11,393 nt of DNA from NCBI GenBank assembly GCA_044337015.1, contig JBIIOJ010000086.1, positions 1 to 11,393 of the forward strand. Reading direction: 5' to 3'. The notes under the pieces are model-generated. The model worked only from the letters and a program-made list of their open reading frames with translations, was not told the DNA's origin and made no database searches. Below are positions 1 through 6,769 of the stretch, in pieces. The DNA is from UBA4655 sp044337015 (GTDB taxonomy: Bacteria; Planctomycetota; Planctomycetia; Pirellulales; UBA1268). Positions within the stretch are counted from its first letter, which is position 1. Each line of letters opens with the position of its first letter. The position numbers were made by a program, and so were the translations under genes.

Positions 1-1
1 G

Positions 2-31
2 TTGCCCGTGTTCCTGAGACGGCGTAGCTGA
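2..31 (+). CDS. Possible 3' end of an upstream gene
   Basis: An open frame entering from the left edge reads LPVFLRRRS and stops at TGA 29-31. Seven of its nine sense codons end in G or C, like the real genes here, whereas the frame stopping at 25-27 shows less of this bias. A hydrophobic stretch followed by an Arg cluster would fit the tail of a membrane or sorting-signal protein, but nine residues cannot identify anything. The stem-loop at 26-67 begins at this putative stop, which is the position expected for a terminator. It could equally be non-coding. Confidence 0.15.
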   Translation: MPVFLRRRS

Positions 32-67
32 CCAGCGCAGGCATGGATGCCGGAGCGCCAGTCAGCT
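26..67 (+). terminator. Long imperfect stem-loop, possible terminator or structured intergenic element
   Basis: AGCTGAC (26-32) pairs perfectly with GTCAGCT (61-67). After a 2x2 internal loop, GCGC (35-38) pairs with GCGC (55-58), and then GGCAT (40-44) pairs with ATGCC (47-51) around a tiny loop. This gives up to 16 base pairs in 42 nt. A competing hairpin, CGGAGC (51-56) with GCTCCG (65-70), overlaps it. No T-run follows, so a classical intrinsic terminator is not supported. A stem-only terminator, an mRNA 3'-end stabiliser or part of a repeat element are alternatives. Confidence 0.4.
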
Positions 68-80
68 CCGAGTGAGCGGA

Positions 81-172
81 AGCCCGGAGGGCTGTAGCGA
101 ACGTCCGGCGAAGGGACACGGGCAGCCCCCCGCCTGCAGCGAGCGTCCGGCGAGCGGCACACGGGCAGCCCC
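81..172 (+). repeat. Hairpin plus tandem pair of about 38-bp imperfect direct repeats
   Basis: A perfect hairpin AGCCC-GGA-GGGCT lies at 81-93. It runs into two direct copies, 92-129 (38 bp) and 134-172 (39 bp), which share the core CGTCCGGCGA and the tail ACACGGGCAGCCCC. They match at about 33-34 positions when one gap is allowed, with a repeat period of about 42 bp. No convincing open frame with gene-like codon bias covers them. Repeats of this kind are often dispersed intergenic elements, but with a single locus in view that cannot be tested. The rest of 173-318 holds no gene I can support and no clear sigma-70 promoter. It contains a TGCGCA-TTC-TGCGCA doublet at 212-226. Confidence 0.55.
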
Positions 173-306
173 GAACCCAGCACGTTTGACCCGCAAGAAA
201 GGGGCGCGTCTTGCGCATTCTGCGCAGGCTATGCGGTCCCGTCGGGCGGACTCGGCGAAGTGAGCGGCGGGGCGGAGAGATATGGACTGGCCCGCCCCGG
301 GCCTCT

Positions 307-310
307 AGGG
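307..310 (+). promoter_or_regulatory. Ribosome binding site supporting the MMPL start at 319
   Basis: AGGG lies 8 nt upstream of ATG 319. It is the best Shine-Dalgarno-like match near the 5' end of this gene. It favours 319 over the in-frame TTG at 211, which would add 36 Arg-rich residues with no family resemblance. Confidence 0.45.
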
Positions 311-318
311 TGCGGTTC

Positions 319-2859
319 ATGGAAACGTCCCAGAAGACCGGGTTCTTCTACGAGCGGTATGCCTTCGGCATCCTCGTCGTGCTGTTCTTCCTGCTGCCGT
401 TCGCGCTCTACGGGGCGGCGAAGGCCCGCACCAACAACCGCAACGACGTGAAGGGCTGGCTGCCCCAGGAGTACGAAGAGACGCGGACGTACCAGTTCTT
501 CCGGCAGCACTTCCAGGGGGAGGAGTTCATCCTCGTCAGCTGGAAGGACTGCACGATGACCGATCCGCGGCTCGAACTGCTCGCGGAGAAGCTGCTGCCG
601 CCGCACGAGGAGGCGGCGCGGACCGGACTGCCGATCTACTTCCGCTCGGTCCAGACCGGGCCGCGGGCCGTCGATCAGATGACGCGAAAGCCGCTCAAGT
701 TGCTCGAGGAGGAGGCCGTCTCGCGGCTCACCGGCACGATCATCGGGCCGCCGCCGCAGGGCGTGGACGAGGGCTCCGAGACCGACGACCTCGCCGCGCG
801 GCAGACGAGCCTCGTGCTGACGCTCTCCGACGCCGCCCGCGCGAACCTCCACGGCGCGATCGATTTCATCCGCAGGACGGCCGTCGAGGAGTGCGCGATC
901 CCGGAAAAGGACCTCCACATGGGAGGGCCGCCGGTCGACAACGTCGCGATCGACAATGCCGGGCAGAGCAGCGTCACGATCCTCTTCGGCCTGTCGCTCG
1001 TCGTCGGTTTCATCGTGAGCTGGTGGAGCCTGCGGAGCTGGACGCTCGTGCTCATCGTGCTCGCCTCGGGCGTCTACAGCATGTTCGCGAGCCTCGCGAT
1101 CGTCTGGTACTCGGGCTATCCCGTCGACGCGATCCTGCTGACGATGCCGTCGCTCGTCTACGTCGCCACGACGAGCGGTGCGATCCACCTCGCCAATTAC
1201 TACCGCGACCAGATCGCCGAGACCGGCGACACGCTGGGTGCGGTCGACCGTTCCGTGCACCACGCGCTGCTGCCGCTGTCGCTCGCAACCGGAACCACCG
1301 CCATCGGCCTGGCCACGCTCGCCATCAGCGAGCTGATCCCGATCCGGATGTTCGGCATCTTCTCCGCGGCGGGCGTCTGCGTGAGCTTCCTGATCCTCGT
1401 GAGCTTCATGCCCGCTCTGCTCGAGTTCTTCCCGCCGAAGCTCCGCATCGGGAGGAACGCCGAGGGAGCGGAAAGCGACTCCTGGAAGCCGGTCGACGAG
1501 AGCCGGTGGTGGGCCGCCGGCGAGTGGATCACGCGGCACAGCGGCCTCGTCTCGGTCGCCTGCCTCGCGGTGATGGCCTTCTTCGGCTACGGCATGTTCC
1601 TCACCGAAAGCAGCGTCCAACTCATGCGGCTCTTCTCGCCGCAGGCGAGGATCCGGCAGGACTACCGCTGGCTCGAGGCGAATCTCGGCCAGCTCGTTCC
1701 GATGGAGATCCTTGTCAGGATCGACGACGGAGCGTGCCCGCTGACGTTCCTCGACCGCATGGAGCTCGTCGACCGGATCCAGCGTTCGATCGCCGACCTG
1801 CCGGAGGTCGGAAGTTCGCTGTCGACCGTGACGTTCGCCCGGAACCTCGACATGAGCGACGGAGGAGGCATGGGAGGCGCCGCGGCCCGGGCCTTCGGCC
1901 TCGGAAAGCGGACGCAGCGGAGCCTGATCAACAAGCAGCTGCTCAAGCACCGCGAGGAATTCCTCGCCGGAGACTACCTTCGGGAGTCTGTCGGCAAGCC
2001 CGAAGCGGAGGAGGAGGGACGGCTCGAGGAGCTCTGGCGGGTGAGCGCCCGCGTGAGCGCGACCAAGGAGGTCGACTACGCGCTGTTCCAGAAGGACCTC
2101 CGCACGCGAATCGATCCGATCCTCGCGGAGTACGAGTCTCGCGGCGTCGACGGCATCAGCGTCGACTACACCGGCCTCGTGCCGCTGGTCTACAAGGCGC
2201 AGCATTCGCTGCTCGACGGCCTCGTCGTCGGGTTCATCACCGATTTCGCGATCATCGTGGCGGTGATGGTGCTCCTTTGCCGGGCGGCCTCGGCGGGGCT
2301 CGTGCTCCTGCTGCCGGCTGCGTTTCCGGCGGTGTGCGTCTTCGGCGGGATGGGCTGGGGCCACCAACTGCTCTCGCGGCTCGACCTCGGCACGCTTCTC
2401 ATCGACATCGGCACGGTGATGGCGCCGAGCGTCGCCCTCGGCGTGACCGTCGACGACGTCGTGCACTTCATGCTCTGGTTCCGCAAGGGGATTGCCGACG
2501 GGCTCGACCGCCGCGAGGCGACGATGCTCGCCTACAAGGGCTGCGCCCGGGCGATGTACCAGAGCTGGGGCGTGATCGGCATCGGCCTGTCGGTCTTCTC
2601 GCTCTCGCCGTTCGGCCCCACGCAGCGGTTCGGCTACATGATGCTCTCGATGCTCACCGTGGCCCTCGTCGGCAATCTCGTGCTCCTGCCCGCGCTTCTC
2701 TCCGGGCCCCTGGGACAGGTCTTCGGCTGGAGCGTCCGCCGGAACCGTGGCGACGGGGACGACACGGGGCGACGAACGATGAAGGCCGATGCGGGCAGCG
2801 ACTCGCTCCCCGCGCCGCACGTGCTCCCCGGGCCGGCCAAGCAGGTCGCGCATGCCTGA
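319..2859 (+). CDS. RND-superfamily (MMPL-type) membrane exporter
   Basis: 846 residues with the duplicated RND layout. TM1 (about 14-36) is followed by an extracytoplasmic domain (about 38-215) and a TM2-TM6 block (about 217-372). TM7 (about 410-428) is followed by a second extracytoplasmic domain (about 430-630) and a TM8-TM12 block (about 632-797). The second half carries the acidic pair D712-D713 in GVTVDDVVHFM, placed in TM10 where proton-relay Asp residues sit in this superfamily. The matching region of the first half (VYVATTSGAIHLANYY, TM4) lacks an Asp pair. Family members export lipids, hopanoids or hydrophobic compounds using the proton gradient; the substrate cannot be told from sequence. 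No periplasmic adaptor or outer-membrane factor gene is adjacent, as is usual for MMPL-type rather than AcrB-type pumps. The tail (about 800-846) is polar and probably cytoplasmic. The stop overlaps the next gene by 8 bp. The family call is firm; the start is fairly sure. Confidence 0.9.
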   Translation: METSQKTGFFYERYAFGILVVLFFLLPFALYGAAKARTNNRNDVKGWLPQEYEETRTYQFFRQHFQGEEFILVSWKDCTMTDPRLELLAEKLLPPHEEAARTGLPIYFRSVQTGPRAVDQMTRKPLKLLEEEAVSRLTGTIIGPPPQGVDEGSETDDLAARQTSLVLTLSDAARANLHGAIDFIRRTAVEECAIPEKDLHMGGPPVDNVAIDNAGQSSVTILFGLSLVVGFIVSWWSLRSWTLVLIVLASGVYSMFASLAIVWYSGYPVDAILLTMPSLVYVATTSGAIHLANYYRDQIAETGDTLGAVDRSVHHALLPLSLATGTTAIGLATLAISELIPIRMFGIFSAAGVCVSFLILVSFMPALLEFFPPKLRIGRNAEGAESDSWKPVDESRWWAAGEWITRHSGLVSVACLAVMAFFGYGMFLTESSVQLMRLFSPQARIRQDYRWLEANLGQLVPMEILVRIDDGACPLTFLDRMELVDRIQRSIADLPEVGSSLSTVTFARNLDMSDGGGMGGAAARAFGLGKRTQRSLINKQLLKHREEFLAGDYLRESVGKPEAEEEGRLEELWRVSARVSATKEVDYALFQKDLRTRIDPILAEYESRGVDGISVDYTGLVPLVYKAQHSLLDGLVVGFITDFAIIVAVMVLLCRAASAGLVLLLPAAFPAVCVFGGMGWGHQLLSRLDLGTLLIDIGTVMAPSVALGVTVDDVVHFMLWFRKGIADGLDRREATMLAYKGCARAMYQSWGVIGIGLSVFSLSPFGPTQRFGYMMLSMLTVALVGNLVLLPALLSGPLGQVFGWSVRRNRGDGDDTGRRTMKADAGSDSLPAPHVLPGPAKQVAHA

Positions 2860-4093
2860 CGAGAGAATCGCCGAGGTTGATGCTGCGGGAATCGACGGCG
2901 TGCCGACGGCGACGGTGCTCGTGAAACCGGGCCGCGCGAGGCCTTTCTTCGGCCGCCATCCGTGGGTGCTCGACTCGGCCGTGCTGTCGGTCGACGGCAG
3001 CCCGGCCGACGGCAACGTCGTCGATCTGCTCACCCACGACCGCTCGTTCATCGCCAGGGGCCTCTGGAACGCCTCGAGCCGACTCCGCGTCAGGCTCTAT
3101 GCGTTCGACGCGGCAACGCGGCTCGACGCGGCGCTCTGGCGGAGGCGGATCGAGTCGGCCGTGGCGCTCCGCCGTTCACTCGGCCTCGACGACCGCGAGG
3201 GGGCCGCACGGATCGTCAACAGCGAGGGGGACGACCTCTCCGGACTCATCGTCGACCGCTACGGCGACTACCTCGCGGTGCAGATGACGGCGCTGGCGAT
3301 GGCGGGCCGGCTCGACACGATCTGCGATTCGCTCGAAGCGGCAGTACGGCCCAAGGGCATCCTCCTACGCGGCGCCGAGCGGGGCCTGTCCAAACTCGAG
3401 GGCCTGCATCTGGCCGACCGGCTCATCCGCGGCACCGCGCCGAGCGGCCCCGTGTTCGTCCATGAGCACGGCCTGCGGTTCGGCGTCGATCTCGCCGAGG
3501 GTCAGAAGACCGGCTACTACCTCGACCAGCGTGAGAACCGCCAGGCCGCGGCCCGGCATGCCCGCGGCCGGCGGGTGCTCGACATGTTCTGTTATTCGGG
3601 CGGCTTCGCGGTCGCCTGCGCGGTCTCGGGCGGCGCGCGCAGCGTGCTCGCCGTCGACTCCAGCGCCAAGGCGGCGGCCCTCGCGAAAGCCAATGCCGAT
3701 CTCAACGGCGCCGCGACCGTGTCCGTGGAGACGGCCGACGCCTTCGAGAAGCTCGACTCGCTCGCGGCGGCCGGCGAGCGGTTCGACATGGTGATCCTCG
3801 ACCCGCCGAAGTTCGCCCGCAGCCGCGCGAGCCTCGACGACGCCCTGCGGGCCTACCACCGGATCAACCGCGTCGCCGTCAGCCTCCTCGAGCCGGGCGG
3901 CATCCTCGTCACCTGCTCCTGCTCGGGATCGGTCTCCCGAGAAGACTTCCTCGAGATGCTCTCGGGTGTCGCCCAGCGGTCGGGCCGGCCGATCCAGCTG
4001 CTCGAGATCCGCGGCGCCGCCCCCGACCACCCCGTGAGCGCAAGCTGCCTCGAGGGGGAATACCTCAAGTGCATTATCGCCCGCGTGACGTGA
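2852..4093 (+). CDS. rlmI: RlmI-family class I SAM-dependent RNA (23S rRNA cytosine-5) methyltransferase
   Basis: 413 residues, close to E. coli RlmI (396). An N-terminal PUA-like RNA-binding region (about 20-95) holds the family signature GRHPWVLDSAV. The linker to the catalytic domain carries KTGYYLDQRENR (219-230), highly typical of RlmI/COG1092 proteins. The SAM-binding motif I is VLDMFCYSGGF (242-252), the catalytic-loop motif is DPPKF (317-321), and TCSCSG (354-359) supplies the Cys-containing strand seen in the family. RlmI makes m5C1962 in 23S rRNA; that this protein uses the same target is inferred from family only. ATG 2852 is chosen because it overlaps the MMPL stop (TGA 2857-2859), has a weak AGGT 6 nt upstream, and drops 21 residues of Arg/Ser-rich sequence that belongs to the overlapping MMPL frame. 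The link with an exporter is probably only translational coupling. The gene symbol rests on family resemblance. Confidence 0.9.
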   Translation: MPDERIAEVDAAGIDGVPTATVLVKPGRARPFFGRHPWVLDSAVLSVDGSPADGNVVDLLTHDRSFIARGLWNASSRLRVRLYAFDAATRLDAALWRRRIESAVALRRSLGLDDREGAARIVNSEGDDLSGLIVDRYGDYLAVQMTALAMAGRLDTICDSLEAAVRPKGILLRGAERGLSKLEGLHLADRLIRGTAPSGPVFVHEHGLRFGVDLAEGQKTGYYLDQRENRQAAARHARGRRVLDMFCYSGGFAVACAVSGGARSVLAVDSSAKAAALAKANADLNGAATVSVETADAFEKLDSLAAAGERFDMVILDPPKFARSRASLDDALRAYHRINRVAVSLLEPGGILVTCSCSGSVSREDFLEMLSGVAQRSGRPIQLLEIRGAAPDHPVSASCLEGEYLKCIIARVT

Positions 4094-4181
4094 CGGTCCT
4101 GGGGTGCTGGCATGGCAGGGCACGCGAGGCTAATCTCTGGGGACTTGCCGCCCGCCGCGGCCCAACCCCCTCTGGCCAGCC

Positions 4182-4538
4182 ATGGAACACTACCGCAGGA
4201 TTCAAACCGCGAAGAAGGACACCATCCACATGGTCGCCTTCAAGGACAAGAAAATTCTCGACGATACGACGCTCGACGAGATCCGCACGGAACTCACGCA
4301 GCTCCTGGCGAATGCATCCGGCCCGGACGTGCTCCTCGATTTCGGGAACGTCGAGTTCATGTCGAGCGCCATGCTCGGGCTGCTCGGGCAGCTCCACCGC
4401 AAGATCGCGGTCGGCAAGGGAAGGCTGAAGATGTGCTCGATCCGGCCGGAAATCTTCCAGGTCTTCAAGCTGACCAACCTCGACAAGCTCTTCAGCATCC
4501 ACAAGGACGCGCCGACGGCCCTGGCGACGTTCACCTGA
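4182..4538 (+). CDS. STAS-domain anti-sigma factor antagonist (SpoIIAA/RsbV-like)
   Basis: 118 residues forming one STAS domain. In partner switching such a protein, when unphosphorylated, binds an anti-sigma-factor kinase and frees the sigma factor or another target. The conserved loop reads DFGNVEFMSSAMLGLL (53-68). Aligned to the SpoIIAA loop FMDSSGLG, S62 falls at the kinase-phosphorylated Ser, while the preceding Asp is Ser (S61) and the following Ser-Gly is Ala-Met. The N-terminal strand IHMVAFKDKKILDD is what STAS domains show, which favours ATG 4182 although it has no clear Shine-Dalgarno. The in-frame ATG 4230 has GAAGGA at good spacing but would remove part of the first strand. It lies 10 bp upstream of a PP2C phosphatase gene, its likely partner. 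No RsbW/SpoIIAB-type kinase is in the window. Confidence 0.88.
   Translation: MEHYRRIQTAKKDTIHMVAFKDKKILDDTTLDEIRTELTQLLANASGPDVLLDFGNVEFMSSAMLGLLGQLHRKIAVGKGRLKMCSIRPEIFQVFKLTNLDKLFSIHKDAPTALATFT
4214..4219 (+). promoter_or_regulatory. Shine-Dalgarno-like GAAGGA pointing to an internal alternative start
   Basis: GAAGGA sits 10 nt before the in-frame ATG at 4230 (codon 17 of the STAS gene). It is the best ribosome-binding match near this gene and leaves open a shorter 102-residue product. Domain integrity argues for the upstream ATG at 4182. Confidence 0.25.
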
Positions 4539-4542
4539 AGGG
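4538..4542 (+). promoter_or_regulatory. Ribosome binding site deciding the start of the receiver-phosphatase gene
   Basis: AAGGG overlaps the last base of the STAS stop codon and lies 6 nt before ATG 4549. The in-frame GTG at 4546 would leave only 3 nt, so ATG 4549 is preferred. The position suggests coupled translation of the STAS and phosphatase genes. Confidence 0.6.
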
Positions 4543-4548
4543 TTCGTG

Positions 4549-5940
4549 ATGGCCGACGGCGTCGACGTGCTGATCGCCGAGGACAGCCGAATCCAGGCCC
4601 GCATGCTGACACGCCGGCTGGAGGAGGCCGGCCACACCGTCCGCTGGGGAGAGAACGGCGCACTGGCGCTGGCGCTCGCCCGCGAGCGGCGGCCCGACAT
4701 CATCGTCTCCGACATCGAGATGCCGGAGATGACGGGCTACGAGTTCTGCAAGGCGGCGAAGTCGGACCCCGCGCTGAAGTCCGTCCCCTTCATCCTCCTG
4801 TCCACGCTCTCCGACCCGATCGACATCATCCGCGGCCTCGACGCGGGCGCCGACAACTACGTCACCAAGCCCTACGAGCCCGACTACCTGCTGGGGCGGA
4901 TGACGGCACTTCTTTCGACGCCCCTCGCGGCGGCCGACGACGTGGAGTCGGCGACGCTCGAGGTGACGCTCGCCGGGCAGAAGTTCCGAGTCAAGGCGGG
5001 CCGACAGCAGGTGCTCAATCTCCTGGTCTCGACCTTCGAGAACGCCGTCACCAAGAACCAGGAGCTCGTCGTCGCCAACCAGGAGCTGTCGGTGGCACGC
5101 GACAGCCTGCAGAAATCGAACGAGGAACTGGCTGCCCTCAATTCCGAGATCTCCCGGGCCAACGCCCACATGGTCCGCGACCTCAAGGCGGCCGCGAAGG
5201 TGCAGCGGTCGCTGCTGCCCGGTGACGACGTCGCGCTGCCCGGCACGCTCGTCGCGTGGAAGTACGTCCCCTGCCAGAGCCTGGCCGGCGATTTCCTCAA
5301 CATTTTTCCGCTCGACGACGAGCACGCGGGCTTGTTCGTCGTGGACGTCAGCGGCCACGGCGTGCCCTCCTCGCTCATGGCGGTGAGCGTGGGACGGTTC
5401 CTCGTGCCCAAGGTCTCCGACTCGTCGCTGCTCGTGCGGCAGGCGGCCGACGGGCGAATCGTCGTGGCGAAGCCGGCCGAAGTGGCCACGCAGCTCAACC
5501 ACCTCTTCCAGGCGGACGAATTCTCCGGGCTCTACTTCACGATGATGTACGGCGTGCTCCACCTGCCCTCGGGCCGGCTCGACTACGTCTCGGCGGGCCA
5601 CCCCGCGATGCTGCGGCTTCCGGCCGGAGGCGGAGCTCCGGAGTTCCATGGGGCCGAGGGTTTTCCCGTCGCCTTCGTGCCGGGCGTCGAGTACGAGCAG
5701 AGGACGCTGCAGCTCGCCCCGGGCGACCGGCTCTATCTGTATTCCGATGGCGTGCCGGAGGCGATGGACCCCGAGAAGCAGCCCTATGGCGAGCAGACGA
5801 TGGCTGACCGGATCGCGGCCGCGCGCGGGCAGCCGCTCGAGGCAAGCGTCACGGGGCTCCTCGAGTCGGTCGAGAAGTGGTGCAACCCCGTCGGGCCGCT
5901 CGACGACATCACGATCCTCGGGATCGAGTGGCGTCCGTGA
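4549..5940 (+). CDS. Response regulator with PP2C/SpoIIE (RsbU-type) serine phosphatase output
   Basis: 463 residues. The receiver domain (about 5-125) has the acidic pair E11-D12, phospho-acceptor D55 in IIVSDIEMPEMTG, S85 and K107 of VTKP, so it should be phosphorylatable. A coiled coil (about 163-215, rich in QEL/NEEL repeats) leads to a PP2C-SpoIIE domain beginning VQRSLLP (218-224). Metal-binding acids are visible at D248 (AGDF), D266 (DVSGHG), D400 (YSDGV) and D452-D453 (DDITIL); the order and spacing match RsbU/SpoIIE. The role inferred from the family is to dephosphorylate an anti-sigma antagonist when the receiver is phosphorylated. The STAS gene 10 bp upstream is the obvious substrate. 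The cognate kinase is not adjacent on this strand; the CheA encoded convergently is a candidate. Its last 32 bp overlap the 3' end of cheR on the other strand. The domain call is firm. Confidence 0.93.
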   Translation: MADGVDVLIAEDSRIQARMLTRRLEEAGHTVRWGENGALALALARERRPDIIVSDIEMPEMTGYEFCKAAKSDPALKSVPFILLSTLSDPIDIIRGLDAGADNYVTKPYEPDYLLGRMTALLSTPLAAADDVESATLEVTLAGQKFRVKAGRQQVLNLLVSTFENAVTKNQELVVANQELSVARDSLQKSNEELAALNSEISRANAHMVRDLKAAAKVQRSLLPGDDVALPGTLVAWKYVPCQSLAGDFLNIFPLDDEHAGLFVVDVSGHGVPSSLMAVSVGRFLVPKVSDSSLLVRQAADGRIVVAKPAEVATQLNHLFQADEFSGLYFTMMYGVLHLPSGRLDYVSAGHPAMLRLPAGGGAPEFHGAEGFPVAFVPGVEYEQRTLQLAPGDRLYLYSDGVPEAMDPEKQPYGEQTMADRIAAARGQPLEASVTGLLESVEKWCNPVGPLDDITILGIEWRP

Positions 5941-6769
5941 CCGAGCCCGGCCGCTTGGGACGGTAGTAGCTGCAGCCGCTGGCGACGATGCGTTCGTAGC
6001 CGGCGTCGATGCCGATCATCGTCTCGGCGCCGCCGAGAAACAGGGCCCCGTCGGCGTGGAGCACGCGGCGGACCCGCTGCACGAGGGTGGCCCGCGTGGG
6101 AACGTCGAAGTAAAGCATCACGTTCCGCAGGAAGACGACGTCGCAGGCTGGCAGCATCGGCCAGGTGCCGTTGAGGTTCAGACATCGAAACTCGACGAGC
6201 CGGCGACACTCCTGGACGACGCTCCACTTTCCCTGGAGCGGACGGAAATACTTCTTGAGCAGGTGCGGCGGGAGGCCGCGGGCCGTCTCGAGGTCGCCAT
6301 AGACGCCGGACCTGGCCCGCTCGAGCACCGGCTCGGAAAAGTCGCTCGCCACGACCCTCACCCGCCAGGTGGCAACGAGATCGCGAAAGTGCTCGAGGAG
6401 CATGATCGCGATGCTGTAAGGCTCCTGGCCGGTGGAGCAGGCGGCCGACCAGATCGTGAGCTGCTTCTCGACGGCCCGCCGCTCGGCGGTCTCCGCCACG
6501 AGCTTCCGCAGCACCTCGAACGGGGCCTTGTCGCGAAAGAACGACGTCTCGTGGGTCATCATCGCGCAGAGCACGTCCCGTTCGAGCGTGGGGTCGATGC
6601 CCTGCCGGACCCGGTCGAGCAGCGTCTCGAGGCTCGGGATCTTTCGCTGTCTCACGATCGGCAGCAGGCGGGCCACGACGAGGTATTGCTTGGACTCGTC
6701 GATGCAGACGCCCGTCCGTCGCTTCAGCAGCCCGCAGAGGAACGTGAACTGCGGGTCGGCGACCTTCAT
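5909..6769 (-). CDS. cheR: CheR chemoreceptor glutamate methyltransferase
   Basis: 286 residues, the normal CheR size. CheR transfers methyl groups from SAM to Glu side chains of chemoreceptors during adaptation. The N-terminal helical domain (about 5-70) leads to MTHETSFFRD (71-80), the counterpart of the CheR NxTxFFR motif. SAM-binding motif I is IWSAACSTGQEPYSIAIM (from 106; E116 is the SAM-contacting acid), followed by VVASDFSEPVLERARSGVY and CDVVFLRNVMLYFD, all typical. There is no TPR or other extra domain. ATG 6769 overlaps the cheB stop as ATGA (6766-6769), implying coupled translation with CheB, its functional opposite. The chemoreceptor in this operon lacks a C-terminal NWETF-like tether, so CheR must act without pentapeptide docking on it. 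The 3' end overlaps the convergent phosphatase gene by 32 bp. Confidence 0.95.
   Translation of the reverse strand: MKVADPQFTFLCGLLKRRTGVCIDESKQYLVVARLLPIVRQRKIPSLETLLDRVRQGIDPTLERDVLCAMMTHETSFFRDKAPFEVLRKLVAETAERRAVEKQLTIWSAACSTGQEPYSIAIMLLEHFRDLVATWRVRVVASDFSEPVLERARSGVYGDLETARGLPPHLLKKYFRPLQGKWSVVQECRRLVEFRCLNLNGTWPMLPACDVVFLRNVMLYFDVPTRATLVQRVRRVLHADGALFLGGAETMIGIDAGYERIVASGCSYYRPKRPGSVTDATRSRGS

Noticed and set aside
186..214. Possible sigma-70 promoter starting with TTGACC
   Set aside because: No acceptable -10 hexamer occurs 16-18 nt downstream; the region there is GC-rich.
211..318. N-terminal extension of the exporter from TTG 211
   Set aside because: The 36 extra residues are Arg/Gly-rich and unlike an RND N-terminus, and a better ATG with AGGG upstream lies at 319.
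229..3051. Open frame of 940 codons on the minus strand across the exporter gene
   Set aside because: It mirrors the exporter codons, is rich in Arg, Glu, His and Asp with no domain or membrane pattern, and arises from the strong GC bias at third codon positions.
4104..4135. Sigma-54-like promoter CTGGCATGGCAGGGCA before the STAS gene
   Set aside because: The GG and GC elements are 9 rather than 10 nt apart and the -12 element is not TTGC, so the match is too poor to call.
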